Assembly (NCBI RefSeq): GCF_030159895.1
Contig: NZ_BSNI01000002.1
Span: 2,196,306 to 2,260,305, forward strand
DNA length: 64,000 bases
Direction: 5' to 3'
Origin: Maritalea porphyrae
GTDB lineage: Bacteria > Pseudomonadota > Alphaproteobacteria > Rhizobiales > Devosiaceae
Below the pieces are notes generated by a model. The model was not told the DNA's origin. It searched no databases and was given only the letters and a program-made list of their open reading frames with translations. The position numbers and the translations under genes are program-made. This document shows positions 9,501 through 17,146 of the stretch, piece after piece; positions within the stretch are counted from its first letter, which is position 1; the number at the start of each line of letters is the position of its first letter.

Positions 9501-10245
9501 CGGCCACAAAGTTTACTTGCGTACTGGCGAATATGACGATGGTCGTTTGGGCGAAATCTTCATTGATATGCACAAAGAAGGTGCAGCCTTCCGTGCCATG
9601 ATGAACAACTTCGCCATCGCTGTGTCACTTGGCCTGCAATATGGTGTGCCACTTGAGGAGTTTGTTGAAGCCTTCACCTTCACCCGCTTTGAACCTGCGG
9701 GCATGGTGATCGGCAATGAAGCAATTAAGTCTTCAACTTCCATTTTGGACTATGTGTTCCGCGAGTTGGCTATCTCTTACCTAGAGCGGTCTGACTTGGC
9801 CCACGTGACCCCAGAAAATATGAGCTCAACCGCTCTTTCTGGCGGCGTGGCGGAAGATAAAGCCGCCGGCAACGCACCAGAACAAGTCGCAGCCGAACGC
9901 TTTGTGTCCAAAGGCCTTACCCGTGGTCGCGTGAAAGACAAAAACTTGATGCTTGTTTCTTCCGAACCACAAGCGGCCACCACAAACCCTGTGGCTTCTA
10001 TGCAGTCAAACGCTGCAACCATGCTGCACACTTCAGCCGCCACCGCGTTGAAAACAGAAGCACATTCCGCTCAGGAAATGGAACTCAATCCATCCCCCGT
10101 TGCCGATGTGAACACCCAACGCGCCCAAGCCCGGATGAAAGGCTATGAAGGGGAAAGCTGCCCCGAATGCGCCAACTTCACCCTTGTGCGCAACGGCACC
10201 TGCCTAAAGTGTGACACCTGCGGAAGCACCACAGGTTGTAGCTAA
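6559..10245 (+). CDS. nrdJ: Adenosylcobalamin-dependent (class II) ribonucleoside-diphosphate reductase
   Basis: NrdJ reduces ribonucleotides to deoxyribonucleotides with a radical generated from coenzyme B12, independently of oxygen. The 1228-residue length fits the large alphaproteobacterial form. Signatures include [10 protein letters not shown] near residue 155, a candidate redox cysteine C199 in HACFIQS, the [12 protein letters not shown] block, the catalytic loop N474-P-C476-S-E478 with the radical cysteine and Glu, APTGTIG near 677, and a C-terminal TSCPD-type extension. The tail ends with CPEC and CLKCDTCG motifs that resemble a zinc ribbon or redox shuttle. No nrdA/B genes are in the window. 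Regulation is probably through the structured leader, and an intrinsic terminator follows at 10296. Confidence 0.98.
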   Translation: MRIERRYTKPNQSPYAGIKFRKATSEIKNPDGSIVFRLDNIDVPQSWSQVAADIIAQKYFRKAGVAAKLKKVEENTVPSWLWRSVPDEKALEKLPEEERYGSEIDSRQVFDRLAGTWTYWGWKGGYFNKEEDARAFFDEMAYMLATQKCAPNSPQWFNTGLHWAYGIDGPGQGHHYVDPFTHELVRSNSAYEHPQPHACFIQSVDDDLVSDGGIMDLWVREARLFKYGSGTGSNFSALRGAGESLSGGGKSSGLMSFLKIGDRAAGAIKSGGTTRRAAKMVVVDIDHPDIEEYINWKVKEEQKVAALVTGSKTVSKHMKAIMKACVNCEGQGNDCFDVLKNPALKREVRAAKKALVPENYIQRVIQFAEQGYTDLEFPVYDTDWDSEAYLTVAGQNSNNSIRVTDGFLESVEQDGEWDLKGRITGETTKSLKARELWDSVGYAAWACADPGIQYHTTINDWHTCKASGDIRASNPCSEYMFLDDTACNLASLNLLQYRGEDGEFLIEDFEHSVRLWTIVLEISVMMAQFPSKAIAERSFEFRTLGLGYANIGGLLMTSGIGYDSDEGRAIGGAITAILTGVSYATSAEMAKELGPFPSYKPNAEHMLRVIRNHRTAAHGKADGYEDLSINPVPLDHANCPDTRLVDHAKKAWDKALKLGEKHGYRNAQVSVIAPTGTIGLVMDCDTTGIEPDFALVKFKKLAGGGYFKIINRAVPEALRTLGYAEDQIAEIEVYAVGHGNLNQAPGINPTTLKAKGFTDEKVEAINAGLESAFDIKFAFNKWSLGEEFCKNELGLTDEQLNDMNFDMLAALGFTKEEIDAANIHVCGAMTLEKAPHLKEEHYNVFDCANPCGRIGKRFLSVESHIRMMAAAQPFISGAISKTINMPNNATVEECKESYMLSWKLALKANALYRDGSKLSQPLNAQLLADDDDDAIDAAEELVAKSAVERTQTIVERVVERMREREKMPDRRKGYTQKAVVGGHKVYLRTGEYDDGRLGEIFIDMHKEGAAFRAMMNNFAIAVSLGLQYGVPLEEFVEAFTFTRFEPAGMVIGNEAIKSSTSILDYVFRELAISYLERSDLAHVTPENMSSTALSGGVAEDKAAGNAPEQVAAERFVSKGLTRGRVKDKNLMLVSSEPQAATTNPVASMQSNAATMLHTSAATALKTEAHSAQEMELNPSPVADVNTQRAQARMKGYEGESCPECANFTLVRNGTCLKCDTCGSTTGCS

Positions 10246-10295
10246 CAGGCTAGCCTGATCGCACTATGCGAAGCGATATATTGTAATGATATTGA

Positions 10296-10328
10296 CCCCG
10301 GTCGGCGCAAGTTGGCCGGGGTTTGTTT
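10296..10328 (+). terminator. Intrinsic terminator of nrdJ
   Basis: CCCCGGTC (10296-10303) pairs with GGCCGGGG (10314-10321), with one G-U, around a 10-base loop, and is followed by TTTGTTTT. It lies 50 bases after the nrdJ stop and just before the ribosome site of the next gene. Confidence 0.8.
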
Positions 10329-10342
10329 TAGGAGCAGGCAAC

Positions 10343-11179
10343 ATGGTTTTGAAAAAACTGTATTCATTGCGAAAAAGCCATACTGACGGAAAGTCGCAAA
10401 TGACTTTGCAGGTCCTTAAATCTGCATTCGGCAAAATCTTTCAGGTTTGTCAAAACGAAGGGTTGTTTCAGGAGGAACTGGGATATGAATGCATCGACCA
10501 TGGGGAAATTCAAGGCAAGACTGTCGACGTCTCCCTTGAGCTAATGATTCGATCTCAAAAAGATAGTCTCTGGCCTATCCACGAGAGCATCGATCATTAT
10601 AACGAAGAAGACGTGTTTGATGTGATTGAGTTCTTGCATGACAAAGCATCATTTCCCACAAAAGGCTGGCATCACGACTATATGGAATGCGGGTGGCACT
10701 ATACCGAATTTGACGCCGCAAAAGGAAAAGCTAGATTTCGAAATCATGTTAATGGCCTTCTAGCGCACTATCTCAACGGATACAGGTTGAATGAAGAGGG
10801 TGAAATTGAAGAATTACCTGAAACTGGGTTGGGGAGCCTGTTAGATGCAAGACTTCCGCCAAAATCAGAGAATATCGAAAACCAAGTGAATTCTGCAATC
10901 CGTAAATATAGGCTGAGAAGCTCCACTTTTGAGGATCGCAAAGACGCTGTGCGCGAACTAGCAGACGCATTTGAATTCATAAGACCCAAACTTAAAAAGG
11001 TGATGGTCAAGAATGACGAAATGGCACTTTTTGACCTCCTAAATAACTTCAGTATCCGTCATCACAATCACAAGCAGAAGACGAATTACGATCAAGCCAT
11101 TTGGCATAGCTGGATGTTCTATTTTTTTCTCGCGACAATCCATGCTGCAATGAGAGAAATTGAGAAAAAATCAAATTAA
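10343..11179 (+). CDS. Hypothetical protein, unrecognised family
   Basis: I do not recognise this 278-residue protein. ATG 10343 is chosen because AGGAG lies 8 bases upstream; an earlier start at 10286 would be translated through the nrdJ terminator. It is charged and soluble-looking, with no signal peptide. There is a Trp/His-rich patch (GWHHDYMECGWHYTEF) near residue 115 and a helical C-terminal half ending in a hydrophobic segment (WMFYFFLATIHAAMREI) preceded by NNFSIRHHNHKQK. The IRHH-plus-helix end loosely recalls C-terminal domains of some abortive-infection proteins, but I cannot claim that. Composition appears AT-richer than nrdJ, and a repeat island follows, so it may be horizontally acquired. 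Confidence 0.7.
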   Translation: MVLKKLYSLRKSHTDGKSQMTLQVLKSAFGKIFQVCQNEGLFQEELGYECIDHGEIQGKTVDVSLELMIRSQKDSLWPIHESIDHYNEEDVFDVIEFLHDKASFPTKGWHHDYMECGWHYTEFDAAKGKARFRNHVNGLLAHYLNGYRLNEEGEIEELPETGLGSLLDARLPPKSENIENQVNSAIRKYRLRSSTFEDRKDAVRELADAFEFIRPKLKKVMVKNDEMALFDLLNNFSIRHHNHKQKTNYDQAIWHSWMFYFFLATIHAAMREIEKKSN

Positions 11180-11256
11180 CAGCGGTGCCCCCCCGTTTGG
11201 CTTGTTCGTCATAATGCAAACTCAACAGCTCATTGGATAATTGTGAGGCTGCATGG

Positions 11257-11279
11257 ATACTCGGGTCAAGCCCGAGTAT
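11257..11279. repeat. Palindrome with TCAAG loop, copy 1
   Basis: ATACTCGGG and CCCGAGTAT form a perfect 9-bp stem around TCAAG. The flanks (ATGGA before, TGACGA after) recur in copy 3 when that copy is read on the opposite strand. Such intergenic palindromes are common in alphaproteobacteria. Confidence 0.75.
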
Positions 11280-11390
11280 GACGAGGGTGTTGTGAGGTTG
11301 GGCAAGCAGCACCAATCATCTGCAAGCGTCCCATGTGGAAGGCAAAACTCTCCACCCGCACCACCTTGCACTCGCGCAGACCAAAGAGAG

Positions 11391-11411
11391 GTCCCGGATC
11401 AAGTCCGGGAC
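11391..11411. repeat. Palindrome with TCAAG loop, copy 2
   Basis: GTCCCGGA and TCCGGGAC form a perfect 8-bp stem around the same TCAAG loop. The arms differ from copy 1 at several positions, with compensating changes, so the hairpin rather than the exact sequence appears conserved. Confidence 0.75.
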
Positions 11412-11493
11412 GGTGCGAAAAGGGAGTCCGGCCGCTCAAAATCACGGCCACACAAAAGTGTGGATCGTTGGAGCACAAGCCGCCCTCTTCGTC

Positions 11494-11516
11494 ACCCTCG
11501 GGCTTGACCCGAGGGT
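11494..11516. repeat. Palindrome with TCAAG loop, copy 3 (inverted)
   Basis: ACCCTCGGG, loop CTTGA, CCCGAGGGT form a perfect 9-bp stem. Read on the minus strand the loop is TCAAG and the flanks match those of copy 1, so the unit is inserted in inverse orientation. Confidence 0.75.
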
Positions 11517-11563
11517 CCATGAAGCATGTCCCGTTTCCACAACTGGGCTTGTTCAACCACCTT

Positions 11564-11617
11564 CGTCATCCCTGCCTGCCTGCGCAGCGTGAGCGAGAAA
11601 AAACAACAGGGATGACG
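11564..11617. repeat. Inverted repeat with 11-bp arms
   Basis: CGTCATCCCTG (11564-11574) and CAGGGATGACG (11607-11617) are perfect complements around 32 bases. The CGTCATCC/GGATGACG edge resembles the flanks of the TCAAG palindromes, so this is probably a larger member of the same intergenic repeat family. Confidence 0.6.
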
Positions 11618-11637
11618 GCGCGTCATTTCGAAGCCAC

Positions 11638-11681
11638 TTCGCTTGGCTTTCTCGTTTTCATTCGCATAAGTTCCAAGCGAA
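11638..11681. repeat. Inverted repeat with 9-bp arms
   Basis: TTCGCTTGG (11638-11646) and CCAAGCGAA (11673-11681) are perfect complements around 26 bases. It directly follows the 11-bp repeat, and the two together look like a composite repeat. Confidence 0.5.
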
Positions 11682-11813
11682 AACTGCGGACACAACCTCT
11701 ATTGTCATCCGACGAACCCAACGCCGACAGAACAATAACACTCTGAATCTAAAAAGCATCTCCAAATACTTATCCCCGCCCACACCGACCACACTATACT
11801 GGATCGCATCTTC

Positions 11814-11937
11814 GCTTCAGCGGCCATCGACGGATGGTGAAGCGGTTTGAGCTGCTCTTAGCCCCGATAACCATTGGCGCCAGCTAGCAGGCACCAAAAG
11901 GCGGCAAGTAAGCGAAGCTTACGACGGCGGCTCAAAC
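11814..11937. ncRNA. Candidate structured RNA element (multi-hairpin)
   Basis: A first hairpin has GCTTCA/TGAAGC (11814-11819, 11838-11843) enclosing CCATC/GATGG (11824-11828, 11833-11837) with a 4-base bulge. Next to it an 11-bp arm, GTTTGAGCTGC (11845-11855) with GCGGCTCAAAC (11927-11937), encloses two smaller stems: TTGGcGCC/GGCaCCAA and GTAAGC-GAA-GCTTAC. This is a compact branched fold in a gene-free stretch. Wobble evidence for the coding strand is contradictory (the outer arm favours plus, one inner arm minus). It does not show the signature sequences of RNase P RNA, tmRNA or SRP RNA. Confidence 0.3.
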
Positions 11938-12054
11938 AAGAGGATATTGAGACCAAATCGGGTCGCTGATTTGGGTCGCAATGCAATTATGTCCAGTCTG
12001 ACACCGAAGGCAGGCGTAAATCATCGGGCAGCATGTTGAAGCTGTTCTGGAAAT

Positions 12055-12330
12055 TTTTGGGGGTTCGTTGTTTTTCGTGCCGCCGTTGGTCGCTTTCGCT
12101 CAGCGCTTTTTAGCGCTCACGCCGCGCTCCCGACCCCGGCACCCCCGCCAACTGGTGCTTTTCACAAGCGCTGGACAAGCGAGGTAAATGACGGACGAGC
12201 CAAAGGCGAGGACCTCGGCCAACTTTTTGGCCGCCCCGCCGGAGGGGCAACAATTTGCATAGGTCGGTTTTAGACCGTCATGTAAATTGTGGTGCGCCCC
12301 GTGAGGTACAAAAACTCCCAATGATCTATC
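12055..12330. repeat. GC-rich, hairpin-dense block
   Basis: This stretch is clearly more GC-rich than its surroundings and contains AGCGCT-TTTT-AGCGCT near 12100, GGCC-N8-GGCC and GCCCC-N6-GGGGC near 12220-12245, and a nested hairpin around GGTC-N7-GACC flanked by CAATTT and AAATTG (about 12250-12290). It may be a decayed mobile repeat or an RNA gene. A minus-strand 73-codon frame across it starts at TTG and has no recognisable family. Confidence 0.35.
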
Positions 12331-12360
12331 AACGGATCATGATGTTGCTAAAGGAGATAG

Positions 12361-12408
12361 ATGGGTGAGCACTCCGGGGCAAAATTGCGGTTGCGAAAAA
12401 CTCAATAG
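12361..12408 (+). CDS. Possible 15-residue leader peptide
   Basis: AAGGAG (12351-12356) sits 4 bases before an ATG that opens a 15-codon frame with a basic product (GEHSGAKLRLRKTQ after Met), ending at TAG 12406-12408. The stop codon touches the left arm of the long inverted repeat at 12408-12470. The ribosome site is good but the frame is too short for any family evidence, and nothing downstream shows attenuation. Confidence 0.15.
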   Translation: MGEHSGAKLRLRKTQ

Positions 12409-12479
12409 CACGAGGCGTTTATCGTCTCATTTAGAATCAAAATTTGAACGAGATCATAAACGCCTCGTGCATCCGCAAC
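12390..12479. repeat. Long inverted repeat with perfect 15-bp arms
   Basis: GCACGAGGCGTTTAT (12408-12422) and ATAAACGCCTCGTGC (12456-12470) are perfectly complementary around 33 AT-rich bases, which themselves contain TCTC/GAGA near the edges. Outside, GTTGCG (12390-12395) and CGCAAC (12474-12479) also pair. No T-run follows on either strand, so it is not a standard terminator. It could be a small mobile palindrome, an RNA hairpin or a protein-binding site. Confidence 0.6.
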
Positions 12480-12657
12480 TATTGCAAAACCGATGAAGCG
12501 ATTCTGCTCCTCGGGTAGCTAGGCATGCTCACTGTTCACAAATGCACGCTAAGTATGCACGTACGTAGATACTATTACTGGCAAATTCAGTCTTAACCAA
12601 AACACAGAAAGACTTGAAAAACATGCGACATATCGCCCAAATCCTTGCCTTTCACTG

Positions 12658-12686
12658 TTGACCAAAAACGAACACTACCGTAAACA
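12658..12686 (+). promoter_or_regulatory. Possible promoter of the outer-membrane barrel gene
   Basis: TTGACC at 12658-12663, a 17-base spacer and TAAACA at 12681-12686 resemble a sigma-70 promoter. It is 43 bases before the start codon, in AT-rich DNA. Confidence 0.35.
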
Positions 12687-12728
12687 AATTCATGATTAAC
12701 AATTTATGAATATGTTTATGGGGGCGTT

Positions 12729-13244
12729 ATGTCTTTTCTAAAATCAACATTGCTTGCGACAGCAGCAGCTCTAATATCGACATCAGCATATGCAGCAGAT
12801 CCTGTGGCGAACCCGTCAACCGGATTTGATTGGGATGGTTTCTACGCTGGTGTTGGCGTAACCGGCACCAGCTTTTCAAATGGCGGCCCTGCCGAAACAG
12901 TTGGCTTCGTCGATGCCATTATCGGCTTCAACGTAACCAATGACCAAATTCTCTTCGGACTTGAAGGCTGGATTGGCGCATACGCTGACTCCTCATCAAC
13001 CGGAACCGGCGGCGGCGTTGAAGCACGTGTTGGTTACCTCGCCAATCCGGATATGCTGATCTACACCGGCGTTGGTCGTTATCACTTCGATGCTGGTGGT
13101 CAGTACACAACTGTTGGTCTTGGTGCTGAGTTCGTCGTGGGCGATAACGTGACAATCGACACCGAATACAAGTATTGGGGCTGGTCCAATACCGGCTTCA
13201 CCGGCCACAGCATCGGTGCATCAGCTAACTGGCATTTCGAATAG
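12729..13244 (+). CDS. Small outer-membrane beta-barrel protein (Omp25/OmpA-like barrel family)
   Basis: This 171-residue protein has a clear signal peptide (LLATAAALISTSAYA, cleavage after AYA near 22). The mature part is dominated by alternating beta-strand segments rich in Gly, Tyr and Trp: FDWDGFYAGVGVTG, LFGLEGWIGAYADS, GVEARVGYL, YTTVGLGAEFVVG, TIDTEYKYWGW. It ends HSIGASANWHFE with a terminal-aromatic strand, typical of barrels inserted by BamA. It resembles the porin-like Omp25/31 group common in Hyphomicrobiales, though shorter than most. Ribosome site GGGGG precedes the ATG, and an intrinsic terminator follows. Confidence 0.85.
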   Translation: MSFLKSTLLATAAALISTSAYAADPVANPSTGFDWDGFYAGVGVTGTSFSNGGPAETVGFVDAIIGFNVTNDQILFGLEGWIGAYADSSSTGTGGGVEARVGYLANPDMLIYTGVGRYHFDAGGQYTTVGLGAEFVVGDNVTIDTEYKYWGWSNTGFTGHSIGASANWHFE

Positions 13245-13270
13245 GTCCAATTAGACCCTTGAATTCGATA

Positions 13271-13299
13271 AACGCCCGGCCTTTGCGTCGGGCGTTTTT
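13271..13299 (+). terminator. Intrinsic terminator of the outer-membrane barrel gene
   Basis: AACGCCCG (13271-13278) and CGGGCGTT (13289-13296) form an 8-bp stem with a T-run at its end, 26 bases after the stop codon. Confidence 0.85.
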
Positions 13300-13310
13300 G
13301 CATCCAGCAC

Positions 13311-13337
13311 AAAAAAAGCCCCGGCAAAAACCGGGGC
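13311..13337 (-). terminator. Intrinsic terminator of the DUF4342 gene
   Basis: On the minus strand GCCCCGG, a 6-base loop and CCGGGGC are followed by seven T. It lies about 50 bases past the DUF4342 stop. Confidence 0.85.
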
Positions 13338-13386
13338 AATATTTGGGAGGTCATCTTAAGTTGTCTTCATGCTAGGCCAGCAAAAG

Positions 13387-13758
13387 TTAAGACTTTGCCT
13401 TCTTCTTCTTTTTCTTTTTAGGCGCATCTTCTGCATCTGATTCACCAGGCTCTGTTTCTGCATCGCGGATAACTTCGATCTTGACCTTAGCCAACACGCC
13501 CGCAAGGCCACCAAGAATGGCCAACCAGGGCGCCGCAAGCACCACCACGCCGCCGACAACCACACTGCCGGTCAATGGCACTTCGATCATCATATCGTCG
13601 TTCGCAGATCGAATTCGCAGCTTGCGTACATTGCCCTCTGAGACCAACCGCGTGATCTCTTCAACAAGCTTGCTGCCTGCCACTTCTATTTCTTCTGCAA
13701 AGCTTTCCCAACCATCTTTGGGCTCGTCAGATTTCTTGCGCTTGTCATCAACCATCAT
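13387..13758 (-). CDS. DUF4342 domain-containing protein
   Basis: A 123-residue protein with an acidic/polar start, a DUF4342-like stretch (EVAGSKLVEEITRLVSEGNVRKLRIR), then a hydrophobic segment with glycines (VVVGGVVVLAAPWLAILGGLAGVLAKV) that may insert in the membrane, and a highly basic tail KKKKKKKAKS after an acidic patch. I start at the first of two ATGs (13758) because AGGAGA is about 7 bases upstream; the longer frame to 13863 adds residues with no family match. Function is unknown. It is a monocistronic gene with its own terminator. Confidence 0.82.
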   Translation of the reverse strand: MMVDDKRKKSDEPKDGWESFAEEIEVAGSKLVEEITRLVSEGNVRKLRIRSANDDMMIEVPLTGSVVVGGVVVLAAPWLAILGGLAGVLAKVKIEVIRDAETEPGESDAEDAPKKKKKKKAKS

Positions 13759-13899
13759 CGGTCTCCTTTGCTGCACTGTTACCAAAGGATGTGGGAAATA
13801 ATGAGCAAACAACAAGGCACCCAACCGCGTTTTATTGCAATTGGATGCCTTGAAATGCCACATTTACTGCCTTATTGGGCACAAAATGCTTGAATTTGC

Positions 13900-14649
13900 T
13901 TAGTTTTCACCACCAGGGCGAACGTCTGTATAGTCCTTGGTCGCCGGTTTCCCGCGAAATGTAACCCAGAAGAAGTTCAAAACGTAGACGCCAGCGGTCT
14001 GGAATACGCCCTCTTCCGCCAAGCGACGACCTGAGGTGCGCATAGGCAATTTAAATGTCCATTTCACAGGACCAACCTTTGATAGCCGCACAGCGATATC
14101 TGTGTCTTCGCCGTAAAATGAAATTGTCGTGTCATATCCACCAGCCTTCAGCCAAGCGGATCGGCGGATCACAAAGTTGCCGCCTTGGATCATCGAACCA
14201 ACTTTGAGCACAAAACGATTGAGCAGATAAACCATGTAGGACAGATAGTAGAACAAGCGCACTAGGAAGCGGTTCCATAGTGAAAGATCATAATAGATAT
14301 ATGGGCCGCTCAACCCAACCAATTCGGGCTGCTTTTCGAATGTCGACATGACGGTTTCGATCCAACCATCTGGCAGCTCGGTGTCCGCGTCCAGATTGGC
14401 AACTAGCTCGGCAGTTGATGCATTGAACCCCGCGCGACGCGCATAGACGAGGCCTTTATCAAACTCATCGACAACAGTTACGCCGTCAAAACCTTCAGCA
14501 ATTTCTTTGGTGCGATCCGTGGATGCATTGTTGACCACGATAATCTCGCATTCAACACCAGACTCTTTCACTCGTTTGGTCACAGATTCCAAACAACGTC
14601 CGATTAGGCCCTCTTCATTAAAGGCCGGAATTACAAATGCCAGTTGCAT
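13900..14649 (-). CDS. Family 2 glycosyltransferase
   Basis: A 249-residue GT-A fold enzyme. It begins with FVIPAFNEEGLIGRCLES, has the nucleotide-sugar region IIVVNNASTDRT, and a DxD-like metal motif in ANLDADTELPDGW. The later GGNFVIRRSAW and FYGEDTDIAVRL supply the predicted catalytic ED. A moderately hydrophobic stretch (FLVRLFYYLSYMVYLLNRFVLK) suggests membrane association. Start ATG 14649 has AGGAG 5 bases upstream and removes ten residues of the longer frame. The sugar donor and acceptor cannot be told; the neighbouring prenyltransferase-fold gene gives no clear pathway. Confidence 0.88.
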   Translation of the reverse strand: MQLAFVIPAFNEEGLIGRCLESVTKRVKESGVECEIIVVNNASTDRTKEIAEGFDGVTVVDEFDKGLVYARRAGFNASTAELVANLDADTELPDGWIETVMSTFEKQPELVGLSGPYIYYDLSLWNRFLVRLFYYLSYMVYLLNRFVLKVGSMIQGGNFVIRRSAWLKAGGYDTTISFYGEDTDIAVRLSKVGPVKWTFKLPMRTSGRRLAEEGVFQTAGVYVLNFFWVTFRGKPATKDYTDVRPGGEN

Positions 14650-14787
14650 GTGAGCTCCTTTTTTCGGCAGCCCAATCAACTGAGATGCCCGCCGCTTCGC
14701 TCAAAAACTTATCCTCGCCACCTTATTACAACTTATAATAGGTGCAAATTGCGATGCTGCGCGGGGGTTATGCCTACAAATGCCAGA

Positions 14788-15717
14788 TTATTCAACCCCG
14801 AAGTGCTTGAATACCCGCATTGCAAATAACGTAACCCAGCGACTGGGTTGGCCAGCGCGCTCCATATTGAAGTGAGATTGCCCAGGAATTTTTGCCTGCA
14901 CATTCCAAAGTCGATCTTTGCGCCGCTTCTGCTGCAAGACTTCAATCGCCGGCTGCAAACGTTGATCCCAAGGATGATCTGCGCGTTGCAGGTAATCAAG
15001 GGCGCGCAGAATGCTGTAGTACCAACGGTAAGGATAGGACAATTTCAAAAACCGTGGATCAATCACCTCGCCTGTTCTGTCCGACAAAAACAGTTGATGC
15101 ACCAACAAGAACTCTTCCGAATGCCCCATGGCACTTATAATTTCGTCACTTCGATAGCGATAGCCACCATTCAAATAGCGCTGAAAGCCCTCAAGAACAG
15201 AACAGGTGGTGTGGAGGGAGGAATGGTGCGGCTTACCGCGGTTAGACCGACAGTTAAAGCCGCCATCGGCCATATGTTGGGCCAACACAAAATCGACAAT
15301 AGAGCGCAACTCAGTTTCATCAGCACCAAAATAGCAAGCAAAGTTCAAAAACATGCCATTCACGCAAACATCGCTTTTGCCCTCTTTGCCAATTGGCAAC
15401 ATGCCACCATCGGTTTTCGATTTGTTGTGGCTCAGAACATGGGCAATGTCGGACTTGATGGCTGAAATCTCGGGTGAAATCTCGATGTTACACAAATCAA
15501 GAAGGGTATAATGGGAGGAGACCCATTTGGGCTGGTAGTAGGACTGCCCCCAACCACCTTTGGGATTGCGGGCATCCATAAACTGTTTGCCCCACCCTTC
15601 GGTGGCGATCCGGGCCTGCAAATCAGGGCGGTCTTCGCCAAGCAAATCACGACGCGTTTGAAATTCAACTGCAACATCGCCACTGTGCAGCCAGTCGATA
15701 ATCTCGTCGTCGTTCAT
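14788..15717 (-). CDS. Prenyltransferase/squalene-cyclase-like alpha-alpha toroid protein
   Basis: This 309-residue protein has repeats of the alpha/alpha-barrel type, each with Gly-Gly-Phe/Trp turns: GGWGQSYYQPKW, DGGMLPIG, ADGGFNCRSN, and the HTTCSVLEGFQRYL block. These resemble the prenyltransferase and squalene oxidase repeat superfamily, but length and lack of the DxDD motif mean it is not a normal squalene or terpene cyclase. Such stand-alone proteins are usually annotated as hypothetical. It lies 138 bases from the glycosyltransferase gene on the same strand. Confidence 0.7.
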   Translation of the reverse strand: MNDDEIIDWLHSGDVAVEFQTRRDLLGEDRPDLQARIATEGWGKQFMDARNPKGGWGQSYYQPKWVSSHYTLLDLCNIEISPEISAIKSDIAHVLSHNKSKTDGGMLPIGKEGKSDVCVNGMFLNFACYFGADETELRSIVDFVLAQHMADGGFNCRSNRGKPHHSSLHTTCSVLEGFQRYLNGGYRYRSDEIISAMGHSEEFLLVHQLFLSDRTGEVIDPRFLKLSYPYRWYYSILRALDYLQRADHPWDQRLQPAIEVLQQKRRKDRLWNVQAKIPGQSHFNMERAGQPSRWVTLFAMRVFKHFGVE

Positions 15718-15787
15718 TGCCTAAACCCTCCACACAAGGTGAAGCATAGGATCTGGTTAATCTGTGCGAAATGATCGACGTCAAACG

Positions 15788-17137
15788 CTAGATTGTTGCC
15801 AACGCCTTCTCAATTGCGGCAATGGCCCGATCAATGTCTTCGTCAGTGGTCCGCCAAGAAGAAACAGACAAGCGAAATACGTCGTCACCGTTCCATTTAG
15901 AAGGACCAAACCAAATCTCACCACTTGCACTAATCGACTTCAGCAACGCTTCATTTTTCAGGCTATCGCCAAGTGTGCAAAGCACTTGATTGATAGCAAC
16001 ATCATTCAGCACGGTCACACCGATACCACGCAAACCATGTGACAATCGCTGCGCTTGCTCACAATGGCGCGTGACCATGTCGTCAACCCCCTGACGCCCC
16101 AAGGAACGCAAAGCGGCCCAAATGGGAATTCCCCGCGCACGTCGCGAAAACTCAAGCACCAAGTTCTTTTGAGCAAAAGGCTCTGCTGTGGAGTACACGG
16201 CATCCGAGTTCAGCGTTTCAGCAAATTCATCGGCATGTTTGCAGATTGCCATTGCCCCATCATAGGGCGTGTTGAGCCATTTGTGTCCGTCAGTCGTCCA
16301 ACTGTCGGCAAGCTCAACCCCAGTCGTCAAATGCTTCTTCGCAGCACTCGCGCGGGCCCACAACCCAAACGCACCATCCACGTGCACCCAAGCGCCAGCT
16401 TTGTGGGCAATGTCGATGATTTGGGTAAATGGATCAAATCCACCTTTGTTTACTTCACCAGCTTGCAAACACACAATGGTCATGTCATCGATTTCGGGCA
16501 ACTTGGCCAAGTCCACCAAGCCATCATGATTGGTCGGCGCAACTATGAGCCGGTTGAGGCCAAACCCAAGCAATCTTGCAGCTTTCTTGATGGTGATGTG
16601 AATGGTTTCCGATACCATCAGTTTGACCTCTGGCGCGCCGATAAGCCCATCTGCGTCGATGTCCCAACCTTTGCGTTTCAGCAATGCCCTGCGTGCCACC
16701 GCAAGCATAGAAAGCCCACACGCCGTTGCACTGGTGCCAAAACCAATTCGGCTTTCCCGTGGCAGGTCCAAAATGTCGAGCACCCATTTGGTCGCAACAT
16801 CTTCAATTTTTGCGGCCACCGGCGAATTCACAAAAGAAGACCCACATTGATCCCATGCAGACGCGAGTCGCTCTGCAGCAGCAGCGGCAGGCAGTGTTGC
16901 GCCAATGACAAAACCAAAATATCGGCCACCATTCGAAGTAACTGTTGCTGGCGTGCCAAATTCATCAAGCAAATTAAGCGTGTCGGCTGGGTCGCTCGTT
17001 TGGGTTGGCAACTCCTCATCAAAACGCGTCAAACCTTTAATTGCCGCATCATCTGGAAAAACACGCCGCGTTTTCACGCTGGCGATATAGTCAGCAGCAA
17101 AGCGATCCGCCTTATTCATCAAGTCAATCTCGATCAC
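15788..17137 (-). CDS. PLP-dependent group II decarboxylase/aminotransferase-family protein
   Basis: A 449-residue fold-type I PLP enzyme like the glutamate/aromatic-L-amino-acid decarboxylases. The Schiff-base lysine is in TDGHKWLNTPYD (about residue 290), preceded by the cofactor-binding AWVHVDGAFGLWAR stretch. The N-terminus has RYFGFVIGATLPAAAAAERL, matching the substrate/cofactor region of the family. The substrate cannot be deduced. It follows an ArsR-type regulator after only 9 bases, so it is the likely target of that repressor. A long antisense frame on the plus strand (16055-17470) is rejected as a shadow. Confidence 0.88.
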   Translation of the reverse strand: MIEIDLMNKADRFAADYIASVKTRRVFPDDAAIKGLTRFDEELPTQTSDPADTLNLLDEFGTPATVTSNGGRYFGFVIGATLPAAAAAERLASAWDQCGSSFVNSPVAAKIEDVATKWVLDILDLPRESRIGFGTSATACGLSMLAVARRALLKRKGWDIDADGLIGAPEVKLMVSETIHITIKKAARLLGFGLNRLIVAPTNHDGLVDLAKLPEIDDMTIVCLQAGEVNKGGFDPFTQIIDIAHKAGAWVHVDGAFGLWARASAAKKHLTTGVELADSWTTDGHKWLNTPYDGAMAICKHADEFAETLNSDAVYSTAEPFAQKNLVLEFSRRARGIPIWAALRSLGRQGVDDMVTRHCEQAQRLSHGLRGIGVTVLNDVAINQVLCTLGDSLKNEALLKSISASGEIWFGPSKWNGDDVFRLSVSSWRTTDEDIDRAIAAIEKALATI

Positions 17138-17146
17138 AATTTTCCC

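Larger units (their letters stand above)
11180..12728. other. Gene-poor repeat island
   Basis: About 1.5 kb contain no convincing gene. From 11250 to 11690 it holds palindromes listed separately, 11810-11940 a compact multi-hairpin element, 12055-12330 a GC-rich hairpin-dense block, and 12360-12480 a small possible ORF followed by a long inverted repeat. From about 12540 the sequence becomes AT-rich promoter DNA for the outer-membrane gene. Short open frames inside cross the palindromes in several frames and have Pro/Arg-rich low-complexity translations, so I reject them as genes. Confidence 0.7.

Noticed and set aside
11253-11746. Several overlapping 80-137-codon frames in the repeat island
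   Set aside because: They cross the palindromes on both strands in multiple frames and have low-complexity Pro/Arg/Ser translations.
12100-12321. 73-codon minus-strand frame in the GC-rich block
   Set aside because: It starts with TTG, spans several hairpins and has no recognisable family or ribosome site.
11180-12728. RNase P RNA, tmRNA or 6S RNA in the gene-free stretch
   Set aside because: I looked for their conserved sequences and a tmRNA tag frame and saw none.
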